A stretch of 64,000 nucleotides of DNA from assembly GCA_964251385.1 (NCBI GenBank), contig CAXUJK010000001.1, positions 496,001 through 560,000 of the forward strand, given 5' to 3'. This document shows positions 55,383 to 63,698 of this stretch, piece after piece. Made by a program: the position numbers and the translations under genes. The DNA comes from CADCVW01 sp964251385. Its GTDB lineage: Bacteria > Pseudomonadota > Alphaproteobacteria > Sphingomonadales > Sphingomonadaceae. How positions within the stretch are numbered: position 1 is the stretch's first letter; each line of letters starts with the position of its first letter. The notes beneath the pieces were generated by a model. It was not told where the DNA came from. It saw only the letters and a list, made by a program, of their open reading frames with translations, and did not search any database.

Positions 55383-57404
55383 ATGAAAACGATCGACCTC
55401 CTCAATTTCGCCCGCGACGAGTGGGTCATGGGCGCGGGCGCGCTCACCGACGTGCACAGCGCGGTAACGGGCGAACCCGTCGCGCGAACCGGATCGGCCG
55501 GCATCGATTACGCATCCATGCTGGCGCACGCGCGCGGCGTCGGCGGCCCGGCGCTCCGCGCGCTCACCTTCCACGACCGCGCGCACATGCTCAAGGCGCT
55601 CGGCACGGCGATCATGGCGCGCAAGGAGGAGCTGTACGCGCTGAACTATGCGACGGGCGCGACGCGGGGCGACGGGTGGATCGACATCGAAGGCGGCGCG
55701 GGCACCCTGTTCTCGTTCTCGTCGAAGGGACGGCGCGAGCTCCCCAACGCCCGCGTCTGGATGGACGGCGCGACCGAGCCGCTGTCCAAGGGCGGCACGT
55801 TCGTCGGCCAGCACGTGCTCACCCCGCTGCAGGGCGTCGCGGTGCACATCAACGCGTACAACTTCCCCGTGTGGGGCATGCTCGAGAAACTGTCCGTGTC
55901 GCTGCTCGCGGGCGTGCCCGCGATCGTCAAGCCCGCGTCGTCGACGGGCTACCTGACCGAGGCCGCGTTCCGCATCATGATCGAGGCGGACGTGCTGCCG
56001 CCGGGTGCGATCCAGCTCGTGATGGGGTCGGTCGGCGACATGCTCGACCATCTGGGGCTGCAGGATGTCGTAAGTTTCACGGGATCCGCTGCGACGGCGA
56101 TGAAGCTGCAGTCGAACCCGGTCTTTGCGCGCGAGTCCGTGCGGTTCGTGGCCGAACGGGATTCGCTCAACGCGTGCGCCCTTGGCCCGGATGCGGTGCC
56201 CGGCACGCCCGAGTTCGACCTGTTCGTGGCCGAGGTCGTTCGCGAGATGACGGCCAAGGCGGGCCAGAAATGCACCGCGATCCGCCGCGCCATCGTGCCC
56301 GAAGCGTCGATTGATGCAGTGGAGGGCGCGATCGCATCCGCCTTGCAGAAGGTCGTCGTCGGCGATCCACGGGACAGGGCAACGGGCATGGGCGCGCTCG
56401 CCAGCATCGCACAGCGCGACGACGTGCGCGCGCAGATCGGCAAACTGTCGCAACACGCGAAAGTTGTCGCCGGCGATCCGATGCGGGGTGTCGCGGGTTG
56501 CGATGGCGGCGCGTTCATGGAGCCGATCCTGCTGCGCACGGACGATCCTTGGGGCGCGGACGCGGTGCACGATGTCGAGGCGTTCGGGCCCGTCGCGACG
56601 CTGATGCCGTACCGCGACCTACCCGACGCGATCGCGCTCGCCAATCGCGGACGCGGGTCGCTCGTCATGAGCCTGTTTACCAACGACGGCGATGTCGCGG
56701 AGAACTTCGTGCTCGGCTCCGGCGCGTTTCACGGGCGCATGATGATCGTCGACCGCACGTGCGCCGCGGAAAGCACGGGGCACGGCTCCCCCCTCCCCGT
56801 CCTCGTTCACGGCGGCCCGGGCCGCGCGGGCGGTGGCGAGGAAATGGGCGGGGTCCGCGGCGTTAAGCATTACATGCAGCGTACCGCGCTGCAGGGCTCG
56901 CCCGCCGTCCTCAGCCGCATCGCGGGGCAGTACATCACGGGCGCGCCGCAGACGGTCGGCGACGTCCACCCGTTCCGCAAACGCCTGTCCGAACTCGCGA
57001 TCGGCGACACGTTTCGGAGCGGATCGCGCACCGTCACGCTCGCAGACATCGAACATTTCGCGGAGTTCACCGGCGACAATTTCTACGCGCACATGGACGA
57101 TGTCGCGGCCGCCGCCAGCCCGATCTTCGGTGGCCGCGTCGCGCACGGCTACCTTATCTTAAGCTTCGCCGCCGGGCTGTTCGTCGACCCCGCGCCGGGT
57201 CCCGTGCTGGCCAACACGGGACTGGAGTCGCTGCGCTTCGTTACCCCGCTCAAACCCGACGACGCGATGCGCGTGACGCTGACGGTCAAGTCCAAGAGCG
57301 TGCGCAGCGAGGAGCAAGGCGAGGCGCGCTGGGCGGTGCGCGTCTTCAACCAGCGGGACGAGGTCGTCGCGGACTACACGCTGCTGACGATGAATTTGCC
57401 CTAG
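55383..57404 (+). CDS. paaZ: Bifunctional oxepin-CoA hydrolase / aldehyde dehydrogenase PaaZ
   Basis: 673 residues: N-terminal aldehyde dehydrogenase domain (about 1-520) with the catalytic Cys in KAGQKCTAIRR and VSFTGSAATAMKL, followed by a C-terminal MaoC-type hydratase domain (about 535-673) with FTGDNFYAHMDD and FGGRVAHGYLILS. Opens the oxepin ring and oxidises the aldehyde to 3-oxo-5,6-dehydrosuberyl-CoA. Divergent from paaJ across a 72-base shared promoter. Confidence 0.95.
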   Translation: MKTIDLLNFARDEWVMGAGALTDVHSAVTGEPVARTGSAGIDYASMLAHARGVGGPALRALTFHDRAHMLKALGTAIMARKEELYALNYATGATRGDGWIDIEGGAGTLFSFSSKGRRELPNARVWMDGATEPLSKGGTFVGQHVLTPLQGVAVHINAYNFPVWGMLEKLSVSLLAGVPAIVKPASSTGYLTEAAFRIMIEADVLPPGAIQLVMGSVGDMLDHLGLQDVVSFTGSAATAMKLQSNPVFARESVRFVAERDSLNACALGPDAVPGTPEFDLFVAEVVREMTAKAGQKCTAIRRAIVPEASIDAVEGAIASALQKVVVGDPRDRATGMGALASIAQRDDVRAQIGKLSQHAKVVAGDPMRGVAGCDGGAFMEPILLRTDDPWGADAVHDVEAFGPVATLMPYRDLPDAIALANRGRGSLVMSLFTNDGDVAENFVLGSGAFHGRMMIVDRTCAAESTGHGSPLPVLVHGGPGRAGGGEEMGGVRGVKHYMQRTALQGSPAVLSRIAGQYITGAPQTVGDVHPFRKRLSELAIGDTFRSGSRTVTLADIEHFAEFTGDNFYAHMDDVAAAASPIFGGRVAHGYLILSFAAGLFVDPAPGPVLANTGLESLRFVTPLKPDDAMRVTLTVKSKSVRSEEQGEARWAVRVFNQRDEVVADYTLLTMNLP

Positions 57405-57431
57405 CGAAGCGCTTCGCGGCGGAGCCTATGT

Positions 57432-58211
57432 TCAGCGCGGAGGCATTCGGATTCCGCCGTCAAGGCGCACGCTTTCCGCGTTCATGTAGGCGCTTTCGAT
57501 CATGAACACGGCAAGCGCGGCATATTCGTGCGCGCGGCCGAGGCGTTTGGGGAAGGGAATGGACGCGGCGAGCGCATCCTGCACCGGTTGCGGCATCATC
57601 GCCATCATCGGCGTCTCGAAAATGCCGGGCAGGATGCAGTTGACGCGGATGCCTTCGTTCATGAGGTCGCGCGCGATCGGCAGCGTCATGGCGAGCACGC
57701 CGCCCTTCGACGCCGAATAGGCGGCCTGGCCGATCTGGCCATCTTCCGCCGCGACCGACGCCGTGTTGACGATCGCGCCACGCTCGCCGTCCTCGCCCGG
57801 ATCGAGCGTCAGCATGCCCGCGGCGGACTTGGCGATACAGCGAAAGGTGCCGATCAGGTTGATCTGAATCGCGAGCTCGAACTGGTGGAGCGGATAAGGC
57901 TTGATCGCCTTGGTCTCCCGGTCGCGGCCGACCGTCTTGACCGCGTTCGCTACGCCCGCGCAGTTGACGAGGACGCGCTCCTGGCCGTGCGCCTCGCGTG
58001 CCTTGGCGAACGCGGCATCGACGGCTTCGTCGGATGTCACGTCGACGGAGCAGAACACGCCGCGGATCTCCGACGCGATCCTCGCCCCCTTGTCGGCGTC
58101 GCGGTCGAACACGGCGACCCTTGCCCCCTTGGCGGCGAGGGCGCGCGCGGTCGCCTCGCCCAGTCCGGACGCGGCGCCGGTGACGACCGCGGAAATACCT
58201 TCGATGTTCAT
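57432..58211 (-). CDS. SDR-family 3-hydroxyacyl-CoA dehydrogenase (HSD10-like)
   Basis: 259 residues. Rossmann motif VVTGAASGLGEATA, NCAGVANA, catalytic Ser/Tyr/Lys region ASVAAEDGQIGQAAYSASKGG, and PGIFETPMM. Closest in type to human HSD17B10-like 3-hydroxyacyl-CoA dehydrogenases. It may do the PaaH step of phenylacetate catabolism or serve branched-chain or fatty acyl chains. Convergent with paaZ. Confidence 0.85.
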   Translation of the reverse strand: MNIEGISAVVTGAASGLGEATARALAAKGARVAVFDRDADKGARIASEIRGVFCSVDVTSDEAVDAAFAKAREAHGQERVLVNCAGVANAVKTVGRDRETKAIKPYPLHQFELAIQINLIGTFRCIAKSAAGMLTLDPGEDGERGAIVNTASVAAEDGQIGQAAYSASKGGVLAMTLPIARDLMNEGIRVNCILPGIFETPMMAMMPQPVQDALAASIPFPKRLGRAHEYAALAVFMIESAYMNAESVRLDGGIRMPPR

Positions 58212-58273
58212 GTGCTGCCTCGCGTGAATGAGGCGGTGTTAGGCTGTTCGCACGCCCGCGAAAACCCGCTTCG

Positions 58274-58417
58274 TCAAAGCTCGATGCGGCGCTTGTGGCG
58301 GTGGTTGAGGCGCTTCTCGCGCTTGCGATGATGGCGCGCGTAAAGGTCGGGGATGACCGCCAGGAGGAGGATGGTCGCGACGACCAGGACGATGACGCCC
58401 CACATGAAGCTGTTCAA
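58274..58417 (-). CDS. Small single-helix membrane protein (47 aa)
   Basis: A short frame with GGAGAGAGG just before a TTG at 58417 (an ATG at 58405 is the alternative). It encodes one hydrophobic helix (MWGVIVLVVATILLLAVIP) and a very basic tail (ARHHRKREKRLNHRHKRR) before the stop. The clear ribosome site and helix-plus-basic-tail design support a real small membrane protein with the tail inside the cell. Function unknown. Confidence 0.6.
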   Translation of the reverse strand: MNSFMWGVIVLVVATILLLAVIPDLYARHHRKREKRLNHRHKRRIEL

Positions 58418-58495
58418 ACCTCTCTCCATTCACATTTTTGTCAGGATGTTCTGATCCTGTCCGCGCGCCGACGCAAGGCCACACGGAAACATGGA

Positions 58496-60385
58496 TCAGT
58501 CCGCATCGGGTTCGATCCTGGCGAGCAGCGTCCCCTCCCCCACCTGCGCTCCCGCAACCGCGCCCAATTCCGCCACCGTCCCGTCGAACGGCGCGACGAG
58601 ACTGTGCTCCATCTTCATCGCCTCCAGCGTGAGGAGTTTCTGGCCTTTGGTCACGGCGGCACCCGCGGCAACTTCGACGGCGATGATGCGGCCGGGCATG
58701 GGGGAGATGATTGCGCCATCGGATGTAGCAGCGGCTGAACCGGTGTCGCCCCTGAAGAGGCGGAACCGTCGCAGCTCGCCGTCATGTTGAACGATAGTGC
58801 CATCATTCTCGAACCCACCGAAGGCTTGCGTCGCAGCAGTCGTAAGATCGATTTCGTACTTCGAACCGAGGTCATCGACGAGTACGGCTTGGACCCTCTT
58901 CCTCGCGTTTAGCCGCAGCCCCGTCTGCGCACCCCACGGGTCTCGGGACGGGGAAGGCAGTAAATCCTCAGCCGCCCAGCGGGCCATCGCGGACAACGGC
59001 AATTCGGGTCGAGTAAGCTCGTCTAGATTTCGCTGGATGAACCCTGTGTCAATCTCGGCAGCCCTGAACTGCGCGTGATCAATGCATCGTGCTGCAAAGC
59101 CGAGGTTTGTTCTGACCGGCCAAACTTGAGCAAGACGGCAGGCAGCGATCAACTCCTCGATTGCTTCCACGCGACTTGCGGCTTTAGCGATGATTTTGCC
59201 GAGCATCGGATCGTAATCGGGTGCCACTCGGTCGCGAGCCTCAACACCCACATCGTACCGCACATCTAGAAATTCGGGGTCGGGCCTCGACAGACGAAAG
59301 TCTTCGAGCAACCCGATACTCGGGAAGAAGCCGTTGCTCGGATCCTCCGCATACAGCCGCGCCTCGATAGCGTGGCCGTTGATGCTGAGCTCATCCTGCC
59401 GCTTGGGCAGCGGTTCCCCGCTCGCGACCCGCAGTTGCCACTCCACCAAATCCTGACCCGTGATCTCCTCGGTCACCGGGTGCTCGACCTGGAGCCGCGT
59501 GTTCATTTCCATGAACCAGATGCGGTCGGCGCGGAGGCCCTCGCTGGCGTCGGCGATGAACTCGATCGTACCCGCGCCGACATAGTCGACCGCGCGCGCC
59601 GCCTTGACCGCGGCGTCGCAGATGGACGCGCGGGTGTCCGCGTCCATGCCCGGCGCGGGGGCTTCCTCGATGACCTTCTGGTGGCGGCGCTGGAGCGAGC
59701 AGTCGCGTTCGAACAAATGGACGATGTTGCCGTGCGTGTCGCCGAACACCTGTACCTCGATATGGCGCGGGCGCTGGATGTATTTTTCCAACAGCACGTT
59801 GTCGTTGCCGAAACTCGACGCCGCCTCGCGCTTGGCGGACAGCAGCCCGTCCGCGAACCCGTTCGCGCTCTCGACCAGCCGCATCCCCTTGCCGCCCCCG
59901 CCCGCGACCGCCTTGATCAGCACGGGATAGCCGATCGCGTCGGCTTCGGCAGCCAGGCGGTCGGGCGACTGATCCTCCCCCAGATAACCCGGCGTCGTCG
60001 GCACCCCCGCCGCGTCCATCAGCTTCTTGGCCGCATCCTTGAGGCCCATGGCGCGAATGGAGGACGGGTTCGGCCCGACCCAGATCAGCCCCGCGTCGAG
60101 CACGGCCTGCGCGAAGTTCGCGTTTTCGGACAGGAACCCATACCCCGGATGGATCGCCTCCGCGCCCGTCTGCTTGGCGGCGGCGATGATCTTCTCACCG
60201 ACGAGATAGCTTTCACGCGCCGGCGAAGGCCCGATATGCACCGCCTCGTCGGCTGTACGCACATGCAACGCCTTGGCGTCCGCATCCGAATAGACGGCGA
60301 CGGTGCGGATGCCGAGCCCGCGCGCCGTGCGAATGATCCGACACGCGATCTCGCCGCGATTGGCGATGAGGAGGGAGGTGATCAT
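58496..60385 (-). CDS. mccA: Methylcrotonyl-CoA carboxylase, biotin-containing alpha subunit
   Basis: 629 residues from the ATG at 60385 (ITSLLIANRGEIACRIIRTARGLG). Biotin carboxylase domain (about 1-450) with GGGGKGMRLV and FMEMNTRLQVEHPVTEE, a middle domain, and a C-terminal biotinyl domain with EAMKMEH. With mccB it carboxylates 3-methylcrotonyl-CoA in leucine breakdown; ivd upstream supports this over propionyl- or geranyl-CoA carboxylase. Roughly 58.78-59.34 kb has GC near 56 percent against about 66 percent around it. Confidence 0.9.
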   Translation of the reverse strand: MITSLLIANRGEIACRIIRTARGLGIRTVAVYSDADAKALHVRTADEAVHIGPSPARESYLVGEKIIAAAKQTGAEAIHPGYGFLSENANFAQAVLDAGLIWVGPNPSSIRAMGLKDAAKKLMDAAGVPTTPGYLGEDQSPDRLAAEADAIGYPVLIKAVAGGGGKGMRLVESANGFADGLLSAKREAASSFGNDNVLLEKYIQRPRHIEVQVFGDTHGNIVHLFERDCSLQRRHQKVIEEAPAPGMDADTRASICDAAVKAARAVDYVGAGTIEFIADASEGLRADRIWFMEMNTRLQVEHPVTEEITGQDLVEWQLRVASGEPLPKRQDELSINGHAIEARLYAEDPSNGFFPSIGLLEDFRLSRPDPEFLDVRYDVGVEARDRVAPDYDPMLGKIIAKAASRVEAIEELIAACRLAQVWPVRTNLGFAARCIDHAQFRAAEIDTGFIQRNLDELTRPELPLSAMARWAAEDLLPSPSRDPWGAQTGLRLNARKRVQAVLVDDLGSKYEIDLTTAATQAFGGFENDGTIVQHDGELRRFRLFRGDTGSAAATSDGAIISPMPGRIIAVEVAAGAAVTKGQKLLTLEAMKMEHSLVAPFDGTVAELGAVAGAQVGEGTLLARIEPDAD

Positions 60386-60750
60386 GCGCCTATGTATACG
60401 TATGACTTGGCACGAAAGCGCTTGCCACGAGGTCGCAACGGATCGCGAATCTTTTCGTGCTTGGCGTCCCAAACGACCCAGTGCCAGTCGCCATTTGCGC
60501 GCACGTTGACCTTCAGCAAAGCGTCATGCTCAAGACTTGAGTAGTGACGGCTCCGTAAAGGTGTGAGGCGCATCGTTCGTGGCGTTCGCCCAAGCTTCAA
60601 AAGCGCTTTCAGAAGTTGCGGTGTCTTCGTAGCATGGGGCAGATAACGACCGTGCACAGCGGCCTTCGCAACGCGATAAGGGACGTCAGCAAGCATCGCT
60701 ACGCAGGCGACGCCACAGTCGTCATCTAGTTTTTGCCGCCGGTCTCGCAT
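60382..60750 (-). CDS. C39-like cysteine peptidase-fold protein within the mcc operon
   Basis: 122 residues. A papain/C39-like pattern: Gln6, C12 in DDDCGVACVAML, H90 in DWHWVVWD and D103 in IRDP, which fit a Gln-Cys-His-Asp set. Basic C-terminus. No signal peptide and no transporter domain, unlike bacteriocin-processing C39 proteins. It lies between mccB (start directly after the mccB stop) and mccA (ATGA overlap) and has lower GC, so it appears to be inserted in a normally two-gene unit. Function unknown. Confidence 0.65.
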   Translation of the reverse strand: MRDRRQKLDDDCGVACVAMLADVPYRVAKAAVHGRYLPHATKTPQLLKALLKLGRTPRTMRLTPLRSRHYSSLEHDALLKVNVRANGDWHWVVWDAKHEKIRDPLRPRGKRFRAKSYVYIGA

Positions 60751-62361
60751 TTACATCCGGAACAACCCGAACTGCGCCCGCTCCCCAATCGGCGCGTTCA
60801 GCGTCGCCGCGAAGGCCAGCCCCAGCACGTCGCGCGTCTGCACGGGGTCGATCACCCCGTCGTCCCACAGCCGCGCCGTCGCATAGTATGGGTTGCCCTC
60901 ATCCTCGTAGCGCTGGCGGATAGGGGCCTTGAACGCCTCGGCCTCCTCGGGCGACCATCGGTCTGCATCCTTATGCACGGTGGCGAGCACCGATGCAGCC
61001 TGCTCCCCGCCCATGACGCTGATGCGCGCGTTGGGCCAGGTGAAGAGGAAGCGGGGGGAGTACGCCCGCCCGCACATGCCGTAATTTCCCGCGCCGAAGC
61101 TGCCGCCGATCAGCACGGTGATCTTGGGCACCTGCGCGGTGGCGACGGCGGTGACGAGCTTTGCGCCGTTCTTGGCGATGCCTTCCGCCTCGTACTTGCC
61201 GCCGACCATGAAGCCCGAAATGTTCTGCAGGAACAGCAGGGGGATGCGGCGCTGGCAGGCGAGTTCGATGAAGTGCGCGCCCTTCAACGCGGACTCGGAG
61301 AACAGGACGCCATTGTTGGCGAGGATGGCGACGGGGATGCCCCAGATGCGCGCGAAACCGCAGACGAGCGTGGTGCCGTAGAGCGCCTTGAATTCGTGCA
61401 GCTCGGAGCCGTCGACGATGCGGGCGATGACCTCGCGCACGTCGTACGGCGCGCGGACGTCGTTCGGAACGATGCCGTAAAGTTCATCGGCGTCGAAGCG
61501 CGGTGGCACGGGTTCGGCGAGGTCGATGTCGACTTTCTTCACCGTGTTGAGGCGGGCGACGATGTCGCGCACGACCGTGAGCGCGTGTTCGTCGTTCTCG
61601 GCGACGTGATCGACCACGCCCGACCTGCGCCCGTGCGTGTCCGCGCCGCCAAGCTCTTCGGCGGAAATGATCTCGCCCGTCGCCGCCTTGACGAGCGGCG
61701 GGCCCGCCAGGAAGATCGTGCCCTGGTTGCGCACGATGACGCTCTCGTCGGACATCGCGGGAACGTACGCCCCGCCCGCCGTGCAGGAGCCCATAACGCA
61801 CGCGATCTGCGCGATGCCCGCTGCCGACATCTGCGCCTGGTTGTAGAAGATGCGGCCGAAATGTTCGCGGTCCGGAAAGACCTCGGCCTGGTGCGGCAGG
61901 TTCGCGCCGCCGCTGTCGACGAGGTAGACGCACGGCAGCCGATTTTCCTGAGCGATCTCCTGCGCGCGCAGGTGCTTCTTGACCGTCATCGGGAAGTACG
62001 CGCCGCCCTTCACCGTCGGATCGTTGGCGACGATCATGCACTCGCGCCCCGACACGCGGCCGATGCCCGCGATCACGCCGGCAGCGGGAGCCCCCTCCCC
62101 GCCCTCGGCCGCGCCGTACATGCCGTTGGCGGCGAGCTGGCCGATCTCGAGCAGCGGGGATCCGGGATCGAGAACGCGTTCGACACGGTCGCGCGGGAGG
62201 AGTTTCCCGCGCTCGGTGTGGCGCTTGCGCGAGCGTTCGGGGCCGCCGAGCGCGGTGGTGGCGACCTGGGCGCGGAGGTCGTCGGCCAGGACACGGTTAT
62301 GCGCGGTGTTGGCGCGAAAAACGTCGGATGCGGTGTCGATCTTGGAGGTGAGCGTCGTCAC
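60751..62361 (-). CDS. mccB: Methylcrotonyl-CoA carboxylase, carboxyltransferase beta subunit
   Basis: 536 residues from a GTG overlapping the ivd stop (GTGA). Crotonase-like carboxyltransferase halves: LVDSGGANLPHQAEVFPDREHFGRIFYNQA, MGSCTAGGAYVPAMSDES, then GSFGAGNYGMCGRAYSPRF. Transfers CO2 from biotin to 3-methylcrotonyl-CoA. Together with ivd and mccA it forms a liu-type operon. Confidence 0.94.
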   Translation of the reverse strand: MTTLTSKIDTASDVFRANTAHNRVLADDLRAQVATTALGGPERSRKRHTERGKLLPRDRVERVLDPGSPLLEIGQLAANGMYGAAEGGEGAPAAGVIAGIGRVSGRECMIVANDPTVKGGAYFPMTVKKHLRAQEIAQENRLPCVYLVDSGGANLPHQAEVFPDREHFGRIFYNQAQMSAAGIAQIACVMGSCTAGGAYVPAMSDESVIVRNQGTIFLAGPPLVKAATGEIISAEELGGADTHGRRSGVVDHVAENDEHALTVVRDIVARLNTVKKVDIDLAEPVPPRFDADELYGIVPNDVRAPYDVREVIARIVDGSELHEFKALYGTTLVCGFARIWGIPVAILANNGVLFSESALKGAHFIELACQRRIPLLFLQNISGFMVGGKYEAEGIAKNGAKLVTAVATAQVPKITVLIGGSFGAGNYGMCGRAYSPRFLFTWPNARISVMGGEQAASVLATVHKDADRWSPEEAEAFKAPIRQRYEDEGNPYYATARLWDDGVIDPVQTRDVLGLAFAATLNAPIGERAQFGLFRM

Positions 62362-63515
62362 GCCCCGATCAGCTCGCGGCCGATCAGGAACCTCCGGATT
62401 TCGTTCGTCCCCGCGCCGATGTCGTAGAGCTTGGCGTCGCGCAAAAAGCGTTCGACGGGCCATTCCTTGGTATAGCCCGCGCCGCCCAGCGCCTGGATCG
62501 CCTCCAGGCACGTCTTCACCGCGTTTTCGGATGCGAGCAGGATGGCACCCGCCGCGTCGAAACGCGTCGTCTTGCCGGCATCGCACGCCCGCGCCACCGC
62601 GTACACGTACGCGCGTGCCGAGTTGAGCGCGACGTACATGTCGGCGATCTTGGCCTGCATCAGTTGGAAACTGCCGATCGGCTTGCCGAACTGCTTTCGC
62701 TCGCGGACGTAGGGCAGCACGACGTCGAGGCATGCCTGCATGATGCCGATCGGCCCCGCCGCCAGCACCGCGCGCTCGTAGTCGAGGCCGCTCATCAGCA
62801 CGCCCGCCCCGCCGCCGACCGGCCCCATGATGTTGTCGGCCGGAACCTCACAGTCCTCGAACACGAGCTCGGCCGTGTCCGACCCGCGCATGCCCATCTT
62901 GTCGAGTTTCTTCGACACGGAGAACCCCGCCATGCCGCGCTCGATCAGGAACGCGGTCACGCCCTTGGGACCCGCCGCCGGATCGGTCTTGGCGTAGACG
63001 ACGAGCGTGTCCGCCTCGGGCGCGTTGGTGATCCAGAATTTGGTGCCGTTGAGAACGTAGCGGTCGTTGCCCTTGGCTTCTGCCTTCAGCTGCATGCCAA
63101 TCACGTCGGAGCCAGCGGACGCTTCGGACATCGCCAGAGAGCCCACATGTTCGCCGCTGATCAGCTTGGGCAGATATTTCGCCTTTTGCTCGGGCCGCGC
63201 CCAACGGCGGATCTGGTTGACGCACAGATTGCTGTGCGCGCCGTAGCTGAGGCCGATCGACGCGGAGGCGCGCGAAACCTCCTCCATCGCCACGCAATGT
63301 TCGAGGTAGCCGAGGCCGAGGCCGCCGTCGGCCTCTTCCACCGTGATTCCATGCAGGCCGAGTTCGCCCATTTCGGGCCACAGGCTGCGGTCGAATTTGT
63401 TGTTCTCGTCGATCGCCGCCGCCTTGGGCGCGATGCGGTCGGCGGCGAAACGCTGCGTCGTGTCGCGGATCGCGTCGGCCATCTCGCCGAGCGCGAAGTC
63501 GAGGCCTTCGGCCAT
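62358..63515 (-). CDS. ivd: Isovaleryl-CoA dehydrogenase
   Basis: 385 residues from the ATG at 63515. Acyl-CoA dehydrogenase fold with AMSEASAGSDVIGM, WITNAPEAD and the C-terminal LGGAGYTKEWPVERFLRDAKLYDIGAGTNEIRR. The Glu in SGLDYERAVLAAGP sits where the catalytic base of isovaleryl-CoA dehydrogenase lies, and the usual Glu position near the C-terminus is a Gly, a pattern specific to this enzyme. Oxidises isovaleryl-CoA from leucine. Its ribosome site (GGAGAA) lies in an 18-base palindrome. Confidence 0.93.
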   Translation of the reverse strand: MAEGLDFALGEMADAIRDTTQRFAADRIAPKAAAIDENNKFDRSLWPEMGELGLHGITVEEADGGLGLGYLEHCVAMEEVSRASASIGLSYGAHSNLCVNQIRRWARPEQKAKYLPKLISGEHVGSLAMSEASAGSDVIGMQLKAEAKGNDRYVLNGTKFWITNAPEADTLVVYAKTDPAAGPKGVTAFLIERGMAGFSVSKKLDKMGMRGSDTAELVFEDCEVPADNIMGPVGGGAGVLMSGLDYERAVLAAGPIGIMQACLDVVLPYVRERKQFGKPIGSFQLMQAKIADMYVALNSARAYVYAVARACDAGKTTRFDAAGAILLASENAVKTCLEAIQALGGAGYTKEWPVERFLRDAKLYDIGAGTNEIRRFLIGRELIGA

Positions 63516-63520
63516 GTTCA

Positions 63521-63538
63521 ATTCTCCAATTGGAGAAT
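63521..63538. promoter_or_regulatory. 18-base perfect palindrome over the ivd ribosome-binding site
   Basis: ATTCTCCAATTGGAGAAT is a perfect palindrome ending five bases upstream of the ivd ATG. Its GGAGAA half is the likely Shine-Dalgarno sequence on the minus strand. The position suggests an operator for a dimeric repressor (for example a TetR, GntR or MerR-type leucine-pathway regulator) or an RNA fold that hides the ribosome site. Confidence 0.45.
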
Positions 63539-63603
63539 GCGCTAGCAGAGGGCGAGCGGTTTGAACAAGCGGGCTGCAGAGACTAACTGCGTGGCCACAA
63601 CCC

Positions 63604-63675
63604 CGTTCGTCCCGAGTGGAAACGAGGGGCGCTAAAGCCCGCACGAACGCCCCTCGTTTCCACTCGGGACGAACG
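63604..63675. repeat. Complete CGTTCGTCC palindromic element, intergenic
   Basis: Arms 63604-63631 and 63648-63675 are perfect reverse complements over 28 bases with a 16-base loop. The cleanest copy in the window. It lies between the divergent ivd and thiolase genes, 24 bases before the thiolase start, so it would be in the thiolase mRNA leader or promoter. Confidence 0.95.
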
Positions 63676-63698
63676 ACTTTTTTCTGGAGACTGAGTAC

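Noticed and set aside
57404..57417. GCGAAGCGCTTCGC palindrome after paaZ as a terminator
   Set aside because: It has no loop and no T-tract, and short perfect dyads of this composition are expected at this GC content.
58442..58459. Hairpin CAGGAT/ATCCTG downstream of mccA
   Set aside because: Short stem, no T-run in the direction of mccA transcription; too weak to call.
62400..62415. TTCGTTCGTCC near the ivd 3' end as another copy of the palindromic element
   Set aside because: It encodes the conserved GTNEIRR motif of acyl-CoA dehydrogenases and lacks the second arm.
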